Assembly (NCBI GenBank): GCA_002270565.1
Contig: NQMI01000256.1
Location: 1 to 33,221, forward strand
From: Stenocarpella maydis
Lineage: Eukaryota > Ascomycota > Sordariomycetes > Diaporthales > Diaporthaceae
Length of the DNA: 33,221 nt
Direction: 5' to 3'
The number at the start of each line of letters is the position of its first letter. The first letter of the stretch is position 1. Positions 1-8,210 of the stretch are shown in pieces. The notes under the pieces are model-generated. The model ran no database searches. It was not told the DNA's origin and saw only the letters and a list, made by a program, of their open reading frames with translations. A program made the translations under genes and the position numbers.

Positions 1-130
1 TCAATCGTCCCAATTCGCCTCAGAGCACCACACTGCGACCCTGCCGAAACACACGCTGAACTGAATGCTATTCTATAGCACAAATTCATCAGAACTTATA
101 TAATTACTTATTTATTAAGGCTACTATTAG

Positions 131-290
131 AAGTTATCTAGGTAAGGCCTTGGTACTGCTGACGAGTAATGAAGTAAAAAGGACTGAATTCTAGGATAAC
201 CTACTGGCCTGTACGGGCTAGTGGGTAGTCTATATATAGGCATACAACCCTAATTAAAAACGCCATTTGAATACTAGCGCTTTTTATTTT
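131..290 (+). repeat. Direct repeat A (copy 1), about 155 bp, LTR-like
   Basis: This segment aligns by eye, nearly gap-free, with 1119-1278. Shared landmarks in the same order are TATCTAGGTAAGG, GGTAATGAAGTAAAA (GAGTAATGAAGTAAAA here), CTACTGGCC and AGTGGGTAGTCTATATATAGGC. Differences are mainly transitions. The copies are about 990 bp apart in the same orientation and each carries a TATATATA box after an imperfect palindrome, so they could be the two LTRs of a short dead retroelement or simply two copies of one dispersed repeat. Clean ends and a target duplication are not visible. Confidence 0.7.
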
Positions 291-909
291 AATGGATTAT
301 ATAGTTCCTAGTTATATTATAAACTTGCCCCTTTCTTACTTTTCCCGCTTCTTAAAATATATCCTTACTTACCTCTCTCTTGCTAGTTATATAAATACAA
401 GAGTAATAGATATATAATTAATCCTCCTATAGATATCTTATTTATAAAGAAATTATTTCATATATTATAGAACCTTTAAATTAATTTATATAAATTCCTT
501 TTCTTTCTAACTATTATAATCTTAAATCCAATCTTTATAAATCATTCATTTTTCTTATAATATATAATAACTTAAGTTATATATATCCTTTAAGTTTTCA
601 AATGCTTAATAAGTTTTATATATAAAGGGCTTAAAACTTTATCATTTTAGGTGGTTAAATTTATACTTAATTAGCTTATATTTAAGTTTAAGATTATACT
701 TAAGTTTAAGCTTAAGTTTATATTTAGTTAAGGTTATAGTAGGTTATTATATATAAGAGTATATCTAGTAGCTTTATTGCAATATATATTTAAGATCTTA
801 TATAGCTAGTTTATATAATATTAGAAATAGAGAATATTTCAGCAACTTTACTATAGTATATATAAGTCCTTTTCCATTATATATATAGTTAATATATTAT
901 ATAAGGGTT

Positions 910-963
910 GGCCTTATTAGCAATAATACTATAATAGTGGAAACCTCTTTTATATAAAAGTTA
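910..963 (+). repeat. Direct repeat B (copy 1), about 54 bp
   Basis: Matches 982-1033 in the same orientation: GGCCT, then an AGTAATACTAT-like segment, then ACCTC followed by TTTATATA and AGTTA. The copies are 72 bp apart, between the two copies of repeat A, and differ mainly by transitions and one or two small gaps. The TTTATATA segment is flanked by short inverted arms (CTCCT/AGGAG in copy 2). Confidence 0.6.
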
Positions 964-981
964 AGATATTATATAATAGGA

Positions 982-1033
982 GGGCCTAGTAGTAATACTA
1001 TTATGATAGGTGACCTCCTTTATATAGGAGTTA
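982..1033 (+). repeat. Direct repeat B (copy 2)
   Basis: Second copy of the unit at 910-963. Its CTCCTTTATATAGGAG core is a near-perfect palindrome, better preserved than in copy 1. Confidence 0.6.
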
Positions 1034-1118
1034 TGCAACTTGCTCTTAGTATATCTATATGAATGGATTCTTCTTCTTTATTATTAATCTATATTCTTTT
1101 AGATATTGATTAATATTG

Positions 1119-1278
1119 GTAGGTATCTAGGTAAGGTCTTGGTATAGCTGATTGGTAATGAAGTAAAATGAACTAAATTCTAAGACTACCTACTGGCCCG
1201 TATGTGTTAGTGGGTAGTCTATATATAGGCGTACGACGTTGGTTAAAAGCTCTATTCAGATACCAACTTTAGTTATAT
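1119..1278 (+). repeat. Direct repeat A (copy 2)
   Basis: Second copy of the repeat at 131-290, same orientation, diverged mostly by transitions. It contains a 36-nt imperfect palindrome at 1184-1219, followed at once by TATATATAGGC. The roughly 830 bp between the copies is AT-rich and has no open frame. Confidence 0.7.
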
Positions 1279-2083
1279 TCCGTTTATATAATTAATCTTA
1301 AAGGTATTAAGAAGTTAAAATTAATTACTTTTATAATATAACTAAGGTATAGTAATTATATTTTCTTACCTTAAATAATATTATATAAATAAATCTAATA
1401 CGGTAATTAAAATAATAATAAAATAAATACTTTATATAACTTAATTATACTTTTTACTTTTCTTTTCTTAATTAAGTTAAATAATAATTACTCTTAAGAA
1501 ATAAAATCTAATTAGTTTAAATTAAGATAATAACTTTATAATATATATTTTTAATAATGGGTATTTCGTTACTTTTATTAATATTAAACTATAAATTACT
1601 GTTTTTCATCATAATGATTTAAATTAGTATTATTAGTAAGCTATTAAGTTATTAAGTTTATAGTTATTTTAATTCAATTTAATACTATTAACAAGTATAT
1701 ATAAATAAACTCTTTATGTCGTTTAATACTATTCTTTATATGTATATATATATATATTACTTAAAATTAATAATATAAAAAGACTATAGTCTTTTAAATT
1801 CTTAGTTTAACATTTTATAAGCCTTTTTAAATATAATTATTTTAAAATAAGTATTTAGCACTTAATATTAATATCATAATTATTTATCCTTTTTAGTATA
1901 TAAGACTAATTTAATTTAATTAAGTTTATATAATTAAACTTAACTTAAAATAAACTATAATTCTTAAAATATAATAATTATACTTTCTTATAAATAAATA
2001 AAGCTCATAAAGAAATAATAATAAAATAAATAGTTAATATATTAATAATTATTCAAAAACTTTATAAAGATTATTTTATATAA

Positions 2084-2269
2084 ATTTAAATTCTTAAATT
2101 ATAAAAACTTAAAAATTAAGAATATATCTTTTAAAAGAATTATTGAACGTCGTTAGGAAATATTTATAAAGTAATAACATTTAAATCTTTAAATTATAAA
2201 ACTTAAAAATTAGGAATATATCTTTTAAAAAAATTGTAAAAGTCCTGAAGGAATATCTATAAAGTAATA
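2084..2269 (+). repeat. Two tandem copies of a roughly 95-bp AT-rich unit
   Basis: Positions 2084-2176 and 2179-2269 carry the same ordered landmarks: AAATTATAAAA(A)CTTAAAAATTA, GAATATATCTTTTAAAA, GGAAATAT or GGAATATC, and TATAAAGTAATA. The landmark offset is 93-95 bp. The copies differ in the middle (the TTGAACGTCGTTAGG area against AAAAGTCCTGAAGG). No coding potential is seen. Confidence 0.65.
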
Positions 2270-2825
2270 AAATTCTAAAACCTTAAAAAATAATATATAA
2301 TTTAATTAATAAATAGCTCTAATTAAATAAAATAAAACTTTAAAAGAATGATTAAGGCTTTTAATAACCCTTATATTTAAAAAGAAAAAGACTAAAGTTT
2401 ATATAATAAAATATTTAATTTATATTTTGAATCTTAATCATTTATATAATGAGTCTTTAAATATAGTAATTTTAATATATAAAAATCTTGATATTTAAAT
2501 TAGCTTTAATTTAATATATATATATTATATAATATATTATATCTTATTAATATATAAATCAAACTTAAATAAAAGTAAAATTATAAAACTATCTTTCTTC
2601 TTAATATATCTTACCTATTAATAAACTGTATTATTTAATATTTATATAAATAGACGACTTAAAATATTATATATATATATATATATTTAATTAATATTCT
2701 TTTATTTATTTAAAAAAACATGATTTAAAAAGAAATCTTAAATACTTAAATTAATTATTAGATAATATTTAAATATAATTTTTGTAATTTAACTTTTAAA
2801 ATATTAATGCTTATATTAAGTTATA

Positions 2826-3745
2826 CCAGCTAGGCCATCTCACCTTTTTCAGATGAAATGGGAGGGCTGGGAATTATCATAAAGGTTGTGTGGCATCCGG
2901 AGTGGGTCCGGAGATGGATCGGAGATGAGGCGGCACAGCGGCACAGCAGGGGGACGGCATCGGCAGATGAAATTGGTGCGCTGCGAGTTGGAGGCGCTTG
3001 GGCCCGCACGCAAGCCCCGCACGCAAATTTCATAGAAACACTGTTCGCTTGGCTGGTGGCATGCTCAGGACTATGAATAGTGTACGGGTGCACAGGCGCA
3101 CTGTGCCGGCTCGGCTGTGCAGCAGCAGGTGACACATGTTGGTCAGGGAGCTGAGGAACTTTGGGCCACTGGGCCTGGGCCACGGGGTATTCGGGGGCTG
3201 TCTGTCGCGTTGCTGGCTTGGCTCTCGTCTCCTCCGGAATTTGTCAATTGCATTTCGTGTGCACTATCCGTGACAGGACCGCACAACTGGAGGCCCGGCT
3301 CGATGGGTCGGGAGCCTCCGGTAAAGTGGGTCCCGGCCCGTCCCACACCATGAGGCCTGATTGGCTGGCTTATAAAGCACGTGGGAAGTTCCGCGATCTG
3401 ACACGTCCCTTTAATGAGCTGTGCAACTTTTGTGCGTCTCTGGTTACACAGTACTCCGCATGTCAGGTTTTAGGTTCCTTCGGTTCTGCTTTGCGAGGGA
3501 GGAATCCTATGGTCCAAGCGTATTCTCAAGTATGACTGGGCCGTGTTCCCTTTGCTACTATATGAACTAGGTTGCATAGCACCATCTGTAAAACAGAACT
3601 TTGTGGGTGGCCAATTCCCTGCGGAATTAGCAATCGCTTTTTCCACTCCACAATTATAAGCTCTGAGTTCATTCAGAATAAGTACATATGTATCAGATCG
3701 TATTTCACAAAACTGACTTATTCTAAATTATGCTTATACTATTAA
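2826..3745. other. Mixed-composition stretch with no supported gene
   Basis: Ordinary GC content resumes here after the AT-rich block. Overlapping open frames exist on both strands between about 2830 and 3535 (up to about 124 codons), but none resembles a known family, none has a clear start context or splice structure, and the strands compete. I see no gene I can support. A short dispersed repeat lies at 3603-3650 and is listed separately. Confidence 0.5.
3603..3650 (+). repeat. Dispersed repeat C (copy 1), about 48 bp
   Basis: Aligns with 4458-4506 in the same orientation: CAATTCCCT, then GCGGAATTAGCAATCGC here against ACGAATCAGCGATTGC there, then TTTTTCC. Differences are mostly transitions plus a one-base gap. 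It probably marks two copies of an old transposon flanking the solo LTR and minisatellite. Confidence 0.55.
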
Positions 3746-3895
3746 GGATATGTCACGAATCAGGGGCTCGCTCGGCCCACTATTCTTACGTTGATTAGGT
3801 ATATAAACGAGCACTTCTCGCACAATAGCTGTAGTGCTAGAAAACCAGTCAAGTTGCTCTAGTCGATACGCCACGCTCGGGATCGTGACAGGATA
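3746..3895 (+). mobile_element. Solo LTR of a retrotransposon with 5-bp target duplication
   Basis: A 140-bp element at 3751-3890 begins TGTCACGA and ends TCGTGACA, a perfect 8-bp terminal inverted repeat with the TG..CA ends expected of an LTR. The same five bases, GGATA, lie immediately outside both ends (3746-3750 and 3891-3895), matching the 5-bp target duplication typical of Ty1/copia and Ty3/gypsy integration. A TATATAAA box lies at 3800-3807. No internal gag/pol or second LTR is present in the window, so it is best explained as a solo LTR left by LTR-LTR recombination. The intact duplication suggests fairly recent insertion. The superfamily cannot be told from the LTR alone. Confidence 0.85.
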
Positions 3896-4085
3896 CATCT
3901 ATATCCTATGAATCATATCTATGGTTCAAATTTAAACACTCTAGAAGCCCTCATTACTACTCCTTATGCTATTTATCCAGAATAGTTTATGAACGGAACT
4001 TACCGCACTACACTACTAGGCAGTTCACAAAAATTCTTGGCTGCTGAATAGCTATTAAATCTGTATGCTGATTGGCGCCGGGGGG

Positions 4086-4230
4086 TCCTTCCTCTGGGGA
4101 TCCTTCCCCGGGGCATATGAAGGCCCCTTCCCCTGGGCACACAAGGCCCCTTCCCCTGGGCATACGAAGAGCCTTCCTTTGAGCACGCAGAAGCCCTTCC
4201 TCTGGGCGCCCGGAGTGCCTTCCGCGGGTG
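4086..4230 (+). repeat. Minisatellite with 23-bp period
   Basis: CCTTCC starts recur at 4087, 4102, 4126, 4149, 4172, 4195 and 4218, so after an irregular first unit the spacing is 24, 23, 23, 23, 23. The consensus resembles CCTTCCCCTGGGCAYACRARG. The period is not a multiple of three, so the minus-strand open frame running through it (4000-4269) reads different peptides in successive units and is unlikely to be selected protein. There are no unique spacers between units, so it is not CRISPR-like. Confidence 0.8.
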
Positions 4231-4457
4231 ATTAGATGGCGTAAACGGGCTTCGCCCTCGCTCGCTCACTCCGGCGAACCCCCTCCACGCCTACTTCTAA
4301 GCTGTAATACTTGAATGAATAGCTTCCAGGGCCCCGGCAGGGGCTTTTCACCTGATATCCGACCGGAGGAACGCACCACAGCCAAGGCTACCACCTTCAA
4401 ATCACTTCGCCTGGTTAGACAGCCTAACAAATTAAGGGGTGTAGAGAACAAAAACTT

Positions 4458-4506
4458 ATAAGTAGGCAATTCCCTACGAATCAGCGATTGCTTTTTTCCG
4501 TTCAGA
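4458..4506 (+). repeat. Dispersed repeat C (copy 2), about 48 bp
   Basis: Partner of 3603-3650. It lies about 90 bp upstream of the kinase start codon, so part of that gene's 5' region probably derives from repeat DNA. An open frame on the minus strand (4266-4655) crosses it but shows no family resemblance. Confidence 0.55.
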
Positions 4507-4594
4507 CACCATAACCCAGAAACCAGCACGGCCCTGGAAAGTATCCTTTCTTTCTCACCAATCACCTCCAAGGAATAGAAAGAAACATCCAAAA

Positions 4595-5806
4595 ATGACG
4601 ACCTCCACAGGACATCGTACGGCATCAGGCCAGGAACAGCTTCCGCAGGTACCATCAGAAATCACAGCTGAGTGGCTGGGGTCCAAGCTGGGCCACAAGA
4701 TAAAGGCCGTGACCATGACGCGCACGATATTCGGCAATGCCAGCACGCTCTTCTTCTCGATCGACTACGCGGAGGAGGTGGCGGACCCGAGCTTGCGGCC
4801 TGTGCACGTGTGTCTCAAGGGCCTGTTTGACCCGGCCATGGTAGCTGCACAGCCGTGGACGGTAAGCCTGGCTCAGCGCGAGGCGGACTTTTACGCAGAG
4901 ATCGCACCCGCAATAAAGCACATTGGTCACCCCAGGGGCTGGTGGGGTGGCAAGAGCGACATCCAGGCCATCACAATCATGTCGGACCTGTCATACGAGG
5001 GGTGCACATTCCCGCCAGAGGTCGCCTCCTACCCGGTAGGGGTCGTGCTGGACGGCGCTGCGCAGATCGCCTGTCTCCACGCACAGTTCTGGGGCAAAAG
5101 CCAGGAGGATTATCCTTGTGAGTTGTGACTCTAGCGGTCAGGTCTCACGCAGAGAATAGTGAATAGATAGTGCTAATGCGGTGCCATGAAAGGGATATGG
5201 AACAATTACGACCCAGCCGTGGCCTTTATAGCTCGCCCCTGGGATGATGTCGTAAGGGAGCCAGGGCGGCCCAGGTTGCCGGACTTTCTAATGGATGGTG
5301 CGAGGGTAAATGCGGCATTGGATCGGTACTTTCGGGAGCGCAACCCTCGATTCCGCACTCTCCTCCACGGCGACACGCATCTAGGCAACGTCTACTTCAC
5401 GGCCGAGGGTGGTACACGCTTCCTCGACTGGTCCACATTGCACTTCGGCTCATGCTTCTCCGACCTTGTCTACTTCATGACTGCCATGCTCACCATAGAG
5501 GACCGCCGACTTCATGAGATGGCCATCCTTGATCATTACCTTGATACCCTCTACCGGCAGGGTGGGCCACGGTTCGACCGACACGCTGACGAGGAGCTGA
5601 TGGTCGAATATAGGCGTTCATTTCTGGCAAACCTCGTCTGGATCATCCTTCCTCGCGGGCTCCAATCGGCAGAGCGAGTTGCGGCCTTTTGTGAGCGTAG
5701 TGTCTCCACCTGGATTGATCACAAGGTGCTCGAGACTATCGAAGGACAGCCTTTGCCGCCACAGGTCGCCAACGCCAGGTGGAATGTACAGCCTTGTCTG
5801 CTATAG
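4595..5806 (+). CDS. APH / ecdysteroid-kinase-like phosphotransferase
   Basis: Two exons, 4595-5117 and 5193-5806, with a 75-nt intron (GTGAGT donor, CTAAT branch, AAG acceptor, phase 1), encode 378 residues. The kinase core is clear: HGDTHLGNVYF at about residues 233-243 is the catalytic loop (D235 the likely catalytic Asp, N240 the metal ligand) and FLDWS (D253) replaces the DFG motif. The following GSCFSDLVYFM is typical of the ecdysteroid-kinase-like/CHK branch of the aminoglycoside phosphotransferase superfamily. Such proteins phosphorylate small hydroxylated or amino compounds with ATP; the substrate here is unknown. No signal peptide or membrane segment is seen, so it is probably cytosolic. 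The start has a good context (CAAAAATGAC). The upstream 500 bp is repeat debris, and the downstream neighbour, the GH6 gene, is convergent and functionally unrelated. Drug resistance should not be inferred. Confidence 0.85.
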
Positions 5807-6661
5807 CCCACCTCTTCCTCTGTTGAGCCTAAGGTTATTGTATATAAAGCATTCAGCATCTATCAGATCGCTTTATTATAGTCTTGGGAGCACATGTATA
5901 GTTCCTTTTTATAGACCACTGGAATTCTCATTCGAATACCACATCTGTCTGTAACTTTCTCATGTACCCGTAAAATTTGTAGCCCAATCGTAGAAGCGAA
6001 ACACTGAAATCTAGGAGCAGGTCTTATTGGTCTGTGGGACACTTTCCCACCTGAAAAATTGCCCTCCTTGACCAGGTGTCCTAAACAAACCTGCAAGCAC
6101 ATGCCCCGCTGAAGGTTGATGGGGTTCCTATACTGCCGCATGACAAAACTTTTAGACGTTTATGAAATACTGGCACATACGCGGGCTGAATGTTGCTCTC
6201 AACACGAAGAGGTTCTGTCATATTACACTACCACATTCCGTATCACGTAGAGATTACTGCCTTTTTTATGCAAACGCTTCCGACTGTGGCACAATCTAGT
6301 CTAGTTCCTCGCAGCATAGGTACTTATCAGTAGTATCGAATGAGAACGGGCATACGCGTCTCTTTTGTCCCGGACGTCAAAATAACAAGCCTCTGATGTC
6401 ATGTCTACCAGGTGTATTGAGTCAGTTACTAATTGAGTATACTATGTTCCATTGAGAGCTTTGACTATGAACATGAAGGTGGCTATGAACATGAGCGGCC
6501 ACCGCGCCGAGGTATATGTTGGTCAAATCTCTTCTACAACTGTAATTTTGAGACAGGAAAGAGTGTGTAGTATATTCACTTTGAGAATAGAATCGGCTCA
6601 GGCCATCGTAGCACGCCAGGCTGTCAGCCCAGCGAGGTCCAACTATACCCCCCCCCCCTTT
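5807..6661. other. Convergent intergenic region, kinase to GH6 3' ends
   Basis: About 855 bp between two convergent genes, expected to hold both 3' untranslated regions and polyadenylation signals. Small open frames (for example 6452-6787 +, mostly antisense to the GH6 last exon) have no recognisable content. An 11-C tract (6648-6658) sits just beyond the GH6 stop codon. I see nothing else. Confidence 0.5.
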
Positions 6662-8102
6662 TTATGCGAAGGAAGGCTTCGCATTCTTGAGGAGCATCTC
6701 AAAGTACGCCTGGTTCCAGGATCCAGCCTCCGGGCTCGGCTTGTAGGCATCAGACATTCCACAGAACGAATCGTAGCGCGTGGCTGAGGAGTCGCTGGTT
6801 CCGTCACTTTCGCCACCGGGCTTGACCCACACAAAGGCATCGGCCAGCTCTGACCCAGTGTCGGCGCTGGGTCGGAGACCGAACCCGGCACCGTTTACGT
6901 TGCACCAGTGGCCCCATTCATCACGGAGACCCTGGACCCCGTTGCGGCCTGGTGAAGGTCAGTAACTGAGAGTGACAAGTGACGGGAGGCCCCGGGAAAC
7001 CTACCAGTATCCACAATAGCATGGTTGGGCATGCCAGCAGTAGCGAGAGCTGCGCCAAAGAGCTCAACGTACTTCTTCTCGTTCTGGGCCTTGTTGTACT
7101 GACCGTCCGCGTCATTTGCGAACTCACCGGGCTCGGCATCCCTGGTCAATGTCAGAATTGCCCTTGTCTCCCGGGCTCTCCATGTATTAGGTCGCGGAGA
7201 TCCCGACTCACCAGGAGTTCCATCCTGCGACGTTGGTGGAGATGCCTCGGAACTGCGACGGCGAGCCAGCAGCCTTGTATGCGCTGGCCAACTCCTCGGC
7301 ACCGGGCGTGAGGTTTGCGTCCCAGCCCAGCCAGCCCCCGTGGCCAGCGTCCAGGTACTGGACAACGTTGGGCAGGTTGAGTGTCTTCAACGCATAGGCA
7401 ACGCCGTCACGGTATCCAGCGGCGCTCTGCTGGCAGGCAGTGAGGTCGATGTTTGTGACCAGGTTGGGAAGCGAGTCGGGCTCGATGACAAGGGCGAAGG
7501 CCGTGTTGGGGTTCGCCTTGATGATAGCCGCGATTTCTTGTTCCCGTGTCAGGAAGAGATGCATATCACAGAGACAAGGCTGGGATAGAGTCACGTACTG
7601 TCAACAAACTCAGTCTTGTACCTGTCAAGCTCGCCCACAGCCAGCTCTCCATTCGACGCCTTCGCGGCGCAGTCTCGGCCCGGGAGATCGTAGACGACAA
7701 CCCCCAAGATGCTGTCACAGGGCACGTCGGCAATGGCTGGCTCGAGCCGCTCGATGTTGGCAATTGTGTCACTGCGTTGTATTGCATCAGTATGCCGCTT
7801 CGGATTTTTAGTTGGCCAGTCAACATGCCTGCGGTCAGTACTTACAGCCACACGAATGTTCCGACGTCAGCGACCTTCAAGGCTTGCTCCTTCAAGGGGC
7901 TCGTCATGTTGGAAGCCGCCGCCTCAATCTCGGCACGGTAGAAGCTGTTGGCGTGCAAGGTGTGGGTTGAAAACACATTGGTGCTGGCATCGAGGGTAAC
8001 AGCTGAGGCACATCCGGCCTGCCTGGGCACAGTGTTCAGGGTCCGAGGGGCAGCATTGGCAGTCAGTGCCAGGCCCAAGGCCGAAGAAATTGCGTACTTC
8101 AT
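6662..8102 (-). CDS. Secreted single-domain GH6 cellobiohydrolase
   Basis: Five exons: 8102-7846, 7771-7599, 7536-7212, 7141-7005 and 6948-6662, with introns of 74, 62, 70, 56 nt; 392 residues. An N-terminal signal peptide (MKYAISSALGLALTANA) leads straight into the catalytic domain; there is no CBM1 or linker. Family landmarks: TFVWLD; YDLPGRDCAA (D119); VIEPDSLPNLVTN (D164, the probable acid); YLDAGHGGWLGW (D206); WVKPGGESDGTSD (K340, E344, D346). Both disulfide pairs expected from Trichoderma reesei Cel6A are present (C120/C178 and C313/C360); S345 replaces the Cys next to the catalytic-site Asp. C31 and C104 are extra and might pair. Both tunnel-forming loops are present, the N-terminal one slightly shorter, favouring an exo-acting enzyme releasing cellobiose from cellulose chain ends. 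Without a CBM it probably acts on soluble or amorphous glucans. Intact and well supported. Confidence 0.95.
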
Positions 8103-8196
8103 TGTTGATGATGTCCACTTCAGCCGATGCTTGCAATGTTGAAAGGATTAGTTCCCTGGGTTTGGCGATGAAGAGGATGGTGGAAGGCCAGAGACG

Positions 8197-8210
8197 GGCC
8201 TTTTATCACA
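8197..8210 (-). promoter_or_regulatory. TATA-like element of the GH6 gene
   Basis: On the minus strand the sequence reads TGTGATAAAAGGCC, about 95-108 bp upstream of the GH6 start codon, a plausible position for a TATA-like box. I looked for a clear cluster of cellulase-regulator (XlnR/Xyr1 GGCTAA-type) sites in the next few hundred bases and did not find a convincing one. Confidence 0.3.

Larger units (their letters stand above)
1..2825. repeat. AT-rich, ORF-free block, probably RIP-degraded repeats
   Basis: The stretch is overwhelmingly A and T, with dense TA dinucleotides and stops in every frame; no open frame of about 60 codons exists on either strand. Composition changes abruptly near 2825, where ordinary mixed-composition DNA begins. 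It contains several diverged repeat pairs (listed separately) that differ largely by C/T and G/A changes. In filamentous ascomycetes this pattern is the known outcome of RIP acting on duplicated transposons; that RIP is the cause is inference. (TA)n runs lie near 1741-1760 and 2668-2687. I recognise no surviving transposon protein. Confidence 0.8.

Noticed and set aside
1..2825. Telomere, centromere or mitochondrial-insertion explanation for the AT-rich block
   Set aside because: No TTAGGG-type arrays and no mitochondrial gene or tRNA reading; the diverged, transition-biased repeats fit RIP-decayed transposons better. A centromeric location cannot be excluded from 2.8 kb.
4086..4230. Regular repeats considered as a CRISPR-like array
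   Set aside because: Units are contiguous with no unique spacers, and the DNA is fungal nuclear; it is a minisatellite.
4266..4655. 129-codon minus-strand frame upstream of the kinase
   Set aside because: It overlaps the kinase start and the diverged repeat; no family resemblance, and probably transposon debris.
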